Source of the DNA: Oopsacas minuta
Taxonomy: Eukaryota > Porifera > Hexactinellida > Lyssacinosida > Leucopsacidae
Direction: 5' to 3'
Assembly: GCA_024704765.1 (NCBI GenBank)
Contig: JAKMXF010000326.1
Coordinates: 62,001 to 126,000 of the forward strand
Length of the DNA: 64,000 nucleotides
The position numbers and the translations under genes were made by a program. The notes beneath the pieces are model-generated. The model searched no databases, was not told the origin of the DNA, and saw only the letters and a program-made list of their open reading frames with translations. Below are positions 36,021 through 46,670 of this stretch, one piece after another. The stretch's first letter is position 1; each line of letters begins with the position of its first letter.

Positions 36021-36180
36021 GTATATATAATAACTATGTATTGATATTTTCAATTTTAGTCACAAAACATCATTGATTGTATTAAGAATAAATGCAGTGG
36101 TTAACCGGTTAACCGCTACTATCCAAACGGTTTTAACCACCTCCTTAATTCGGTCAACCAACCCCAGCCCTGGTATAGGT

Positions 36181-37800
36181 TTACTATATAAATTATAAAA
36201 AAAATCTCATTATTTATTGAACACCCCTTGTACTTATCCATAAATTCTTATATACAGTTGGTTGCCATTATAGCCATACAATATGCATGCATATTTATCT
36301 CACAAGAAGAACCACACCAAATTGAGCAAGCAATAATTTCCTAAATGAGAATGTTAATCAGTGAGTCTAGTACAAATAATTACAAAGATAAATGTATTAA
36401 ACCTTCCTCCAATCCTGCATTAAGACAAATTATAGGGCCAAAAGGCTGTAAATTATTCGCCAGTGCCAAATAATTACTATTCTGCTAAATATATATATGT
36501 AGTTAGGATCCACGAAGTATAATGATGATGCAATTAGTTGAACCTTTATCAAATTGTATAAATTACCGACCTAATATTGTTTCTAGAACGGGTCTTAGTT
36601 TCACTGTAGGGAGTTTAGGGTTAGACATGAACAAAAATATTAAAATAAAATGAAAATATTCAATTATTCTTTACCCACAATCATTCTAGATAATGTATAC
36701 ATAGCCTAGTGGGTCAACTACATCACTATCCACCATAGATCCTAACTAAAGGGACATACTTAGCAAATTGATAAATATTAGGGAACTGGGAATTAATTGA
36801 AGAGAATTTTGGATCTTCTAATGTTGCTTAACACAGCAACGAGGCATGTGGGAATGACGACCATTAACTCAAAGAATGGTAAGAAAATGAATTAAAAGAA
36901 TAGTATGAAACGGGAATTACAGCCAACTTTCAATGCGAGAAGTAGGTATGATGTAATGAATAATAAATATCCAAACACATGTGGCAAGTTACAATGAATG
37001 TGGACTTACACCAGTATATTCGCGAATACACGAATTTTGCACTTATACAGCACACAGATGTGGAACAGAGATGTATCAAACCCAATCTACCCATTTTCAA
37101 ATGATTAAACTGTTACCACAATTCTCGTTAAATTCCTCTAATATTGGAGGGAGGATTTGTAGTTGCATGCTTTATTAGAGAAATATTTGGGCTGGTGTCC
37201 TAACACTGTAGTTAGTTTGAAAAACTTTTCTTGAATCCGAGATAATCGAGGGATGGTAGAGAAGGAGACGTAAAATGTAATGTCAGTACCATAATTGTAT
37301 GAATTCGTGAGTAATAAGTTGTTGAATAGTAGGTAGTAGGAAGATAATATTTATTTGTACAATTTGTAATCTGATAGAATGTAAAGTAAAAATCAAATAG
37401 AAGGGGTTCACATTCTATAGAAATTTCTAAAAAACACACTCTTTGAAGGTATGTAATCTACAAAGTTGCAAGTTTAGAATAAAGATTCTAGATTGGTTAA
37501 AATGCTGGTAGTAATGTGCTTGGCTAGTGGGCAGTCAAATGGTTGTCAAAGCAGCATCAGGATGGTCACTTGGGGTGCATGCAAACCTCACCATGTAGAA
37601 TGTATTAGTAGTCAGTATTTGCATAAACTGATAACAAATATTAAAATTCATTTTGAACTCCGGAGAATATACATCTGATTATAGTATGGCTGGAGAGAGA
37701 GAATTACGCAGGAAATCCGCCAGAGTTTGCAATCTCGAAGGAAAACTGGTTAATGCTAATCAAGATAAAATTGTTTGTTATTCAATAATTTCCCCCTCCG
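36181..37800. other. AT-rich stretch without recognised features
   Basis: About 1.6 kb. Short open frames (36981-37178, 37212-37439, 37493-37678) have no family motifs. A small TAGTAGG-type low-complexity patch lies near 37330. Confidence 0.55.
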
Positions 37801-37804
37801 AAAT

Positions 37805-38492
37805 ATAAAGGCGAAAGAAGTCGCCAAGGCCACCTATCCTCTATCTCCTGTAGACAAGGGGCACCAGTTCAAATAATCAGTGATAATGGGGCTGAATTCA
37901 CAAACAAATTACAAGGAGATGCACAAATCATAGACTGCAAAATAATCGCCCTACCTTCCTCAGACAAATGGATTAGTTGAATCATCCCATAAAGCTCTCA
38001 AAGAGTCCCTTATATAAACTTAGGATGGGAAAAAGAAAATTGGTCTGATTGTGTGGATGAAATTATTTTTAGCTGAATATAAGGCTAAGAGAAGAAACGC
38101 ACATCTCTGCTTTCGTACTGATGCACGGTTCTCGTAATCTCCAACTGCCAATCCAAACAGAGAATCTTGCAGCAATTTATCATAATGCTGGAGAATTAAG
38201 CCTAGAATTAACAAGAAATGAATACATCCTTGAGTTAACAAACTTCACACGAAGAGCTCTAATGGAAAATCAAGACATTGCTAGCAAAGCTCTCACATAC
38301 CCTAAAGCACAAATGAAAAAGCAGCATGATAAACAACTGACCGCAGGAGGACTAAAGCAAAAGATATTTGAAGAAGGAGCTCATCGAAAAAATACTTACC
38401 AGAAGAGAAGAGGAGGGAGGCCGATGAAAATTGCTCAGTCCCTATCCAGTGGACAAAGTAAATCGTTCAAACTTCAAAATCTGAGGGAATAA
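37805..38492 (+). pseudogene. Ty3/gypsy integrase fragment
   Basis: Retroelement integrase core on the plus strand. PVQIISDNGAEFTNKL (37867-37914) holds the second catalytic Asp in its SDNGxEF setting. Then NWSDCVDEIIF near 38040, and in another frame (38121-38492) MHGSRNLQLPIQ, the FLMHGRxPRLP-like motif at the core's end, followed by a charged helical C-terminal domain. Stops and frameshifts separate the pieces. The zinc-binding N-terminus, reverse transcriptase and LTRs were not seen. It could derive from the same lineage as the fragment at 26154, but there is no overlap to compare. Confidence 0.7.
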
Positions 38493-38678
38493 AAAATTCA
38501 ACTTGGGAAAAAAACTATGGAAACCACGCCAATTAAGGGCAATTCTCTAACAACAATAACATTTAGATTGCGATTGTGCAAACAGCCATATCTTCGTGTC
38601 AGTTAAAATCATCCGATTTTCCCTCCGAAACAGATAGATTTGTCCATTCCTAAAGAAGTAGAGAAAAAGTTTTAGATG

Positions 38679-38764
38679 TACAGTAGACTCTCGTTAATAG
38701 GTACACCAAGGGACTACCATAATTTGTACTCCTTAACCGTGTTCTTATTAACGAGACTCTAGTA
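38679..38764. mobile_element. Tiny pogo-like MITE, 86 bp with TA flanks
   Basis: CAGTAGACTCTCGTTAATAG (38681 on) is repeated inverted as TATTAACGAGACTCTAGTA (ending 38764), with TA at both edges and a loop of about 40 bases. This is about the smallest unit that could still be bounded by two ends. Confidence 0.7.
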
Positions 38765-41120
38765 TATTTAGTACACATACAGACAGAATCATCACTCCTT
38801 AAAATCAACTCAGAAATATAATCTCAACCTCAAGCACCACTAGTATAGGTTGCGTCACAAATTCAAAACATTCTGTTGAAGATATCTGCTTAACTTGGGG
38901 TGGCCATTACAATGGTATAGAATTGGTAACAGGTGTTCCAAAGATAATTTCTTGACTATGTTAAGTTTACATAAAGTGGAATTACTCGCAGTCCATAATC
39001 TGACTGAAGAATATCTAAATGAAACTCTTCAATATGTGTTTTCAATGATCGCGAAAGAGACTTTGATAAACTGAGACCGTGGATTGCTCCTACTAAGAGT
39101 ACTCATTAACATCTTTGAATGTAATTTCTTGGGCTATGAAGATAAGATGGCCAAGTTCTTCAAAGCTAATCTTTAGGGTCAGGACGTTTACACTATAGTT
39201 TTCGAACGCTGGGTTGTTGCTATCAATCTGATAAAAACTTAAACTTGTCTTAAGTGCAAACGTTTATTTCAAATTGTCAAACCAAGATAAATATCCAAAT
39301 TGAAACAAGCCGTAATTGTTGATAATTGTAAAACCTCATGATAGATTGAACATCTATCAAAAGATATTTTCAGAGGACACTGCCACCAAATTTCTTGAGG
39401 TAGGACATTTTACTACTTGTTTGGCAGCCAGGTTGATAGGCTTAACATAGTATGCCAACTTATCATTAAAAATGGGGGCACCATGTGCAGGGAATGCTAA
39501 ATTTACTATACAACATGGATGTTTGACAGATTATGCTAGGGGAAGCAGTATTGGGGGGGGTGGGGCAAATTCTGAAATAACAGAACAATCTGCAACCAAA
39601 TATTGGTTAACACATGAAGGATGAAGTTATTAGTAGCACAGTGGAACTCCGGAAATGAACAAAATGGACATTAACTGTAGGATTGCGATTATATGAGTAA
39701 TAGATGATTATCATTTTACATAAATCAATATATTCTTGTAGTGCCAAAGGATTAGTTAATCGCAACATAGAAAGCTGAGCATGTGGGTATGAATGCACAT
39801 GGAGTTATAGAAACCAATTATAAGCAAACATTGCGATGCGATTAAAGCAGTATTCAGATTGAAAGAGTGAATAATTTCGCAATAGAATTTAGCTGAAAGG
39901 TAAAATAAGAATAAATTTGTAAAATTCTATACAATTTCAGAATTCTACAGTTCTAACTTCATTATTCAACGAGCACTATGATTGCCATTATACACCTAGA
40001 GTGTATTCAAGAAAAACCTTCGGGGCCAATACATTAGTTGTACTTGAGGAATCACGAGCTGAAATTTTTGAGATATTCATGAAATTCTCGAATTGTAGTT
40101 TGTTCATTATAACTGTAAGAACTACTTGCGATTCGAAAAATTTACGGGGCTAAATAAATATATATAACAACAGCCGTAGCCTACTTGAGAGGTATACATC
40201 TTTTGATCAAGGTCCTAAAATCTGATTCTAGTAGCAAAATTGGATCTACATTAGATTAGTATGTAAAATAATTTCCATCTCTTTTGCAAATTCCTTCTTC
40301 AAAGTTAACTCAGGGAATATAGGTGAATATAATTTTACGTCAATAGGAGGACCTTGCCCAATATGTCATGACTCCTTTTCCACAGAGTATAATAGAAATT
40401 TGAGGGATTTGTAATGTATGCCCTAGTTGGGTCTGACCAGCACAATTTCTAACATAAAGCATCCACATAATCGTATAGTTACTGAAATCTCACATACCGT
40501 AATAGAGAATTCAATTTCTGATTCCATAATTTTAGATCGATATTTTGATTTTTAGTACCAAATATCATTTAGCGAATTTAAAAATTGTTACAGTGATTAA
40601 CAGTCTTCGTCGAACAAGGTACAACGGTGCACTTAATCGGTTAACCAACCCCAGTAATATAAAATAATGTAAATGAAATGAAACAAGACATTTATGGATA
40701 AATTCACACTTGGGTGGAAATAGTGTTAACATAAAAATACACCATTGTTCAAAACTGTATATTCTTGTCACTGATGACTTCATCATTCGTTCATTCCTGA
40801 ACAATTATAGATACCATTCAAATTTTTCCTTAAAAATAGCGTCTGGCATTGGAATATTCTCTTCAGATTGATCGAATATTTGCATATACCTTGGAAAAAC
40901 TAGGAAGTGAACAGTGGAGATTCATTAAGATTTATCCATGTTGACGTTATCATTTAGTCATCACCAACGAGAATTAGTTGAGCAAAATTTATTGATGATT
41001 ATGTCAAGGAAAGTAACTTAAACATTGTTTGTTGATCTAACATATATACATACATATTTTCATTCACTTAGAATGTTACCATCACTATTGTATTATTAGA
41101 TATATATAAATATGGCATAG
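38765..41120. other. AT-rich stretch, mostly featureless
   Basis: About 2.4 kb with no recognised coding. A G-run (nine G) lies near 39552. Near 40625-40655 the text CGGTTAACCAACCCCAG matches the terminus of the hAT family at 34581 and 51891, so a short fragment of that family lies here. Confidence 0.5.
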
Positions 41121-41689
41121 ATGCAAGCGTCAACTTATGGCAAAGAGATTAAATGTCTCTATATCAGGTCACAGAAAAGGGAAGCGATCAATTTTTCTAG
41201 AGGATTGACAAGAACGAATCAACATCAATGGATACTCTGGGACCTAAACGTAAGCAACTAACAAGTACAACATCAACAAAGGATATGGATATAAAAAAAA
41301 ACAGTATTTTATGATGACAAGATCAGAACAATTCAAAGAACTAAACCTTAGTAATCTTTAAACATAGATACTTTCAAAAGTGTCAGGGCCACGTAAGATC
41401 AATGAAAAGTGATCTTTAGGAGAAATTTTACGAAATGAATCATGATATAACAGGGATTATGAGTAACGTCGCTGCAAGTTCGTTAATGAAGTAAAAGGAA
41501 ATCTAACTGAGAAGTCTGACCAAATACTATAGTATGCAATAACATACTGAGGCTTATTGATACAACTAATGAAGTTCGGAACCTGGATTATACAAATACA
41601 AGCCTGAGAATAGGTATGAAGGGAGTGGCTGTTTCCTGAAGATATGCACAGATTTCGACCTTAATCAACCTTGATCTTCTACAACAACT

Positions 41690-42640
41690 TGGAACGAAAA
41701 ATATATCGATTCTAGTGTGAAAAGAGTGTGTATTTGGTATTGTACCTGAAGTTCAAGAAAATTACACAAATCTCAAAACTTTATGGATTAATAGCCACAT
41801 TCATCTAATGAGCAGACCTTACGCTATTGCTACATATGTAAAGCTGTGTAACAAATTACTTGGGTTGATGTCACATAGTTCCATGCATCCATGCAGTTGA
41901 TGTGGCATTGATAAGTATAACCTTGACAAAAGGTACATAAAGAATCATAGGTAATCTTCGTCAACCTTTAGAATAATTATGGAGTGGGGACTGTTAAAGG
42001 AATGCAAAGGATTCGGTAATGCAGTTCAACAATCAATAATTTCCTGTAACGATGAAGCACCCTTACTGGAGATAATTCCTCTCCATGAGCTCCATTTGAT
42101 CATTAGGCCAGTTAACTCTCTCTATGAGGCACTAAGCAAGGTATAGAGTGAATATGAAACATGGTTGTCGTTATCTAACATAAAGAAAATCGAGTATTAC
42201 TAGAGGATCATTTGAAGCAAAATAAAGCAGAAAGCTATAAAATGCACTTCAAGAAGCATGCCCAAGACTACAATAATTATAGTGCCACCTTTCTATCCTT
42301 CAAGGAAGTTATTACTGCATGTTACAGCATGCACCTTGATAAGAACTATAGGAGAAAATTGATGATTTTATTAGGAACTATATCAAACTGATATAAATGT
42401 TACAAGAAAGTTCATGCTGTTATCTACAATGTCAGCGAATTTTAAGAGTTGAAGGGGATGGAACTTGCTCCTTGGAGTGAACAGACATCGGAATCCTTAC
42501 AACACGATTCTAATCTAGTCTCAAAACTACCACGTGAAAGCCCTAAACAACGTGGAATATGGAAAAAGATTGCTTCAAGCTGCTCATATACAATAGCAAA
42601 CATTCACAGTTTGTGTTATAGGAAAAAACAATTAGAGTTA
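41690..42640 (+). pseudogene. Degenerate member of a second arthropod repeat family
   Basis: Pieces of an uncharacterised, transposon-like family in three frames. FGIVPEVQENYTNLKTLW (41706 on) and YAIATYVKLCNKLLGLMSHS come first, then HPCS-stop-C near 41890, probably a CxxC zinc pair whose second residue group is broken by a stop. ELHLIIRPVNSLYEALSK lies near 42090. Finally YKKVHAVIYNVSEF and MELAPWSEQTSESLQHD (42473-42500). The order CxxC, then KVH...SEQ..E..H, parallels the protein at 9244-10962. The N-terminal part upstream of 41690 was not resolved. Certainly inactive. Confidence 0.6.
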
Positions 42641-42750
42641 TTATCTTTCCATGTGCAAATTTAGAGAAAGACTACATTATGTTTACGATAATTAATTTAG
42701 AAGCTACCCCACATTATAACACAGGCTATTACCCAAAAATAATTAATATA

Positions 42751-44102
42751 CAGGGTGGGTCACGGGAAATCGGTTGAAATAGAATGATCATGACTCGGCA
42801 CACGTATGTCCATTTCCGATTGCCAACATTTCATTTTGTAGCTAGAAGAATGCTATTTTGTGTTAAATTAACAATTAGATCAATAGGAAGTTATGACAAG
42901 GCTGAAACTGGAAGAAAGGACAAATGTCTTAAAATGGTACTACAAAAATCATGGTTCCAATGTTACAACGCAGAGAAGATTTAGAAAATTCTATAGCTCT
43001 AGAACTGCTCCTAAACCAGATACTATCAAAAATATTGTCAAGAGGTCTGAGGAGAATGGTACTATAATTGATACAACTAGATCAGGACCATGCCAGACAA
43101 TGAGGACCCCCATTAACATCGAAAAAGTGAAGCGGAAACTTGCGGATTCACCACATAGTTCATCAAGGAGGCTTTCAAGAGAACTTCAATTGTCAGGACA
43201 ACAGTCAGGAGGATTCGTGTAGATGATCTCAATCTCTTCTCATATAAGTTACAGATCCTACAGAAGCAATCTACAGTCCCAAAAATGAAGAGATTGACTT
43301 TTGCAAAGCTTATTGCAGGGAAGGTTGAGGAGAAGGAAATTGACATCGATAGTATTGACTGGAGTGGCGAGGTGCATTTCACCTTCCTGGACATGTTAAT
43401 AACAGAACAAGAGGATTTGGGGTGAGAAAAAACAGATCCACTTGATAGTAAGCATTTAACACAAGAAAAGGTCACTGTCTGTTGTGCAGTTGGCTCCAAG
43501 AGGATTATTGGTCCGTATTTAATGAAAATAATGAAGGGTCAAGAGTGACCGTGAATGATGTCCGATATCTTGATGTGTTAAAGTCCTACTACATTCCAAC
43601 TCTCAAAAGACGTAAGGAACTTGGTAGTATAACATTTCAACAAGATGACGCACCCCCACATATAACTAAAGTTGTTCTTGACTTTCTTAGAGAGAAATTT
43701 GACAAACAGCTGATTTCACGAAACTGTGACTTCTTTTGGCCACCTTACAGCCCAGATCTAAACCCATGTGATTTTTATTTATGGGGATACCTGAAGAGCA
43801 AGGTTTACTCCAATCCTATCCCTGAGACTACTGAAGACCTCAAGAGAAACATTCGCTGGGAAATAAGACGGATCAAGGCAGAAACACTGAAAAAAGTCTC
43901 AGAAAATATCCTCACGAGATTGCAGAAAGTGATATCTTTACATGGGAGCTAGATCGAGCATTGTATTAATGGATAGATACTCTACAAGATGAAAATTAAA
44001 ATATCACTTTATAAACCTTATTATACTTACAGAATTGACTTATATTTTTTGTTTAGAAATTATACAAAATTTGTTTCAACCGGTTTCCCGCGGCCCACTC
44101 TG
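42751..44102 (+). mobile_element. DD41D (rosa-like) Tc1/mariner element
   Basis: A 1352-bp element with left end CAGGGTGGGTCACGGGAAAT continuing CGGTTGAAA, and the inverted right end TTTCAACCGGTTTCCCGCGG continuing CCCACTCTG. TA flanks are at 42749-42750 and 44103-44104. The terminal repeats match at about 24 of 29 positions. Confidence 0.92.
42893..43952 (+). pseudogene. DD41D transposase, frameshifted
   Basis: The ATG at 42893 opens a helix-turn-helix region (EERTNVLKWYYKNHGSN, NIVKRSEENGTI). A shift near 43195 leads to VPKMKRLTFAKLIAGKVEE. The first acidic site reads WSGEVHF where SDE.HF is expected, so Asp is replaced by Gly. Further shifts near 43400 and 43480 follow. The last frame (43482-43952) is long and clean: ITFQQDDAPPHITK (second Asp) and YSPDLNPCDFYLWGYLKSKV (third Asp), with 41 residues between, the spacing of the rosa-type group. 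The stop is at 43950. The loss of the first catalytic Asp and at least three frameshifts mark it as dead. Confidence 0.85.
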
Positions 44103-44103
44103 T

Positions 44104-45489
44104 ATATTGTGGTACATCAGGACGAAAATTCTATAAATTGAATGTAATTTGGCGTACTTGTAAATATAAATATGAATTTCCTAATGTTTGACATGTTAAT
44201 TCCATCTATTAAATTCAAACCGAATATGGAGTAATGAAGACGTAATCACGGAGGAATCTCTATACTGATGCACCTCCAAATCTAAATTGCTGAAATAGAT
44301 GAAATATTCAATCTAAATGAAGAAAATATCTTAAAAACAGATAACCTTTGAAAATATAAAAAAATGGCATCAATAATTACGTTAAGAATGATCAATTAAG
44401 GACGTCATCAGTATGAGGAATCATGTTATTGAGTGATCAAATTTTGATGGCAATGGAACACTTGTATTTCAGTGGCATGAAAAATTCAGTCCAACCACGT
44501 GTGTAAAGGGATCAGATGATCAAATCTTTGATTGAGAATAAATGAAGAACTATCATATATTATAGCAGGATTTTTCCAGAAAAATTAAAGACTTATGCAT
44601 TTTGGGCCTCTGCCTGTGTTTATCTAGTAATCCAAAATCTATTAAGTAAGTATGTAAGTTGTTCCCAAATTGGACGGTAACACTACTTAGTTCGGAAACT
44701 GCTTTGAACAATCGTAAAGAGCGCTAGGACTACACTTGACACGCATGAAACCAACTGACAAGCAGCTCAGCCGGCGGAATCTTGCACCAGAACGCGGTTG
44801 GTACATCTTTAAGCGACACTCACGAGACCGCCTGACATTAAGCCCTCAGGACACAAAGCACCCCCGACCAGAGCTACAAATGGGTCACATGAAGTGACCC
44901 ATGACACAAGTGACCCATCAAACGATTGAGTTATGGCCAACTGCAAGAGTGCATAAACAAGAGGTCAACAAGGACACTTTTCGATGCTGCTACCACTACT
45001 CTATGGTAAGTGAGACTTCAAACGGAGCACTTTCGTATAACGGCTCTGGTTGAAAGGGACCATTACCATCCCACCGGGCCTGAAAGTAAGGGTGACCAAG
45101 AAAGAGGATTTATCCTGGACAGTACTGGATTGTCGCCAAAATTCGTAAATTGTGTAGGCTTTTGAAATACACTAAAATTGCTCAGGAGTCACAAAATTAT
45201 TATTGGAAGAGAAAGATATTGAGATTATGTAACCATGGATCAACTCCCAAGTAAGATGATGTTCTATTTACCCAAATCCTATATCTCATCCTCTTAGAAA
45301 CTGCATACAGGTATATATATAATACAGCAACCTTCGGAATAAACGAAATCGGCTGTATTCACAAATAGCGAATAATGAGAGTAGTCTTTGTGAAATCCGC
45401 TGGAGCATTTTCACAACAGATCTAGTACGACGGCCAGTCGAAAGGTTTTGTCGTTCATTTACTTACATAACAGGCATTACATATTAGAC
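44104..45489. other. Spacer including an unexplained G/C-richer island (44690-45110)
   Basis: Most is AT-rich filler. Between about 44690 and 45110 the composition becomes clearly more G/C-rich (CAGCCGGCGGAATC, ACCCCCGACCAGAGC, CCCACCGGGCCTG). A plus-strand frame of about 65 codons there ends in MGHMK, then a stop; I do not recognise it. It may be part of an old retroelement. Confidence 0.45.
44880..44918. promoter_or_regulatory. Perfect inverted repeat of GGGTCA half-sites
   Basis: ATGGGTCAC, five bases, GTGACCCAT (44880-44902), followed by another GTGACCCAT at 44910-44918. GGGTCA/TGACCC is a nuclear-receptor-type half-site. The arrangement (inverted, then a third copy) is unusual for chance, but the spacing is not a standard EcR or RXR element, so a regulatory role is only a possibility. 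Confidence 0.25.
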
Positions 45490-46310
45490 AGTCACATTTT
45501 TGAAATACTCACCTTGAACCTCTATACAAGTTTTCATCGGTGGAAACCAGGTACCAACGCATATTTTCCATGGGTATCACCTCAATTGCTATGAAAAGTG
45601 CCCCGGTCAAATCTTCATTACTGAAAAATCTCCTCCCACCAAGTTGATCTTTCAGCATTGGGAATACCCCGCATCGCAAATGGCTAGGTCTGGACTGTAG
45701 GGTGGGTGGGGAAGCGTTCCGATATTAAAATTCTCTAAAACCTCACGAGTTCTTAGTGCTGTATGTGATGAAGCATTATCGTGGTGAAGCAGGATTCCTC
45801 GGACATCTGACTTCTCACGTTGTTTTTCGATTGCACGGAATAATTTCGGAAGACATGTTGTCCTATACCAATCAGCGGTAATTGTCTTCCTATCCTCACG
45901 TACAATTCCTTCAACAAATCCATTATTTCTAAAGAAAATCGCCCACATCTACTATCCAACTGATCTAATTACACGGACCTTTGTTGGAGGTAAACCACCT
46001 TCTTCGACCCAGTCCTTAGATTGGCCTTCGTTTCTGGGTCATAGTGGCATAGCCATGTCTCATCGCCAGTGAGTATTTCAGAAACAGCTCTAGAAGTTCC
46101 ATTAGCAAATCGTTTAAGCATAATTTTGCAACAACCCACTCGGCACTTTTTCTGATCGGACGACAAAGAATGCGGGATTCAACGTGCACATAACTTTTCA
46201 AGACCGAGCTTTTTTTGTAGTTGACGTTTATAATCCCCGATGACAATTTGGTTTCACGTTCCAACTGGGCGTAAGTAACACAGTGTGCCAAAATTGCCAT
46301 AATGGCGTAT
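45490..46310 (-). pseudogene. mariner (DD34D) transposase, catalytic Asp residues intact, frameshifted
   Basis: Minus-strand mariner. Near 46270: YAQLERETKLSSGIIN, then SVLKSYVHVESRI and, in another frame, MSSDQKKCRVGCCKIMLKRF. The first site is ILTGDETWLCHYDPETK (about 46020-46070). The long frame 45652-45948 gives ILLHHDNASSHTALRTREVL and PHPPYSPDLAICD, with 34 residues between the Asp. The C-terminus continues in a shifted frame (MLKDQLGGRRFFSNEDL, then WFPPMKTCIEVQGEYFKNV) to about 45490. At least four frameshifts, but all three acidic residues remain. The N-terminal domain is truncated and no terminal repeat was identified. Confidence 0.85.
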
Positions 46311-46670
46311 TAGGGTAACCATTACAACTAGGCATGTTTTATGTGGTCTATATAGTAAATCGACACCATAAATTTCAAAAATTCAATTTAAATTTTCCGT
46401 AGTATTACCACTATTGGGAATATGACGTCATTTCGGTGATTTCATTATTTTTAACATTCATGGTTCAATAATATTATTTGTGATTTCTATTATTGAATTA
46501 ATGGTATAAAGTCAAGCTTCCTATTAGAAAGATTATAGCATATCTATAATAAGCTATTATATAATAATGAACCAGGGGTGTAGTTTTTCCCTTTACTACA
46601 TATTGAGGGGATTATACCTTGTGGAAAAACTGTTACTAAATATATAAACTCAATCTCTAATATTCTTTAA

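Larger units (their letters stand above)
34581..36172. mobile_element. hAT MITE (outer), split by a nested hAT
   Basis: The ends are AGAGCTGG...CCAGTTAACCGGTTAACCG (left) and CGGTCAACCAACCCCAGCCCTG (right). The latter is the same terminus as the hAT at 51891-52739 (CAGGGCTGGGGTTAGTTAACC). Flanking 8-bp repeats GTATAGGA (34573-34580) and GTATAGGT (36173-36180) match at seven positions. Removing the inner element leaves about 400 bp with no coding, rich in GGTTAACC motifs. Confidence 0.75.

Noticed and set aside
42449-42664. 71-codon frame as an independent small gene
   Set aside because: It is one frame of the degenerate repeat-family gene at 41690-42640.
45427-45440. ACGACGGCCAGT, identical to part of a common cloning-vector primer site
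   Set aside because: Twelve bases only, no further vector sequence on either side; taken as chance.
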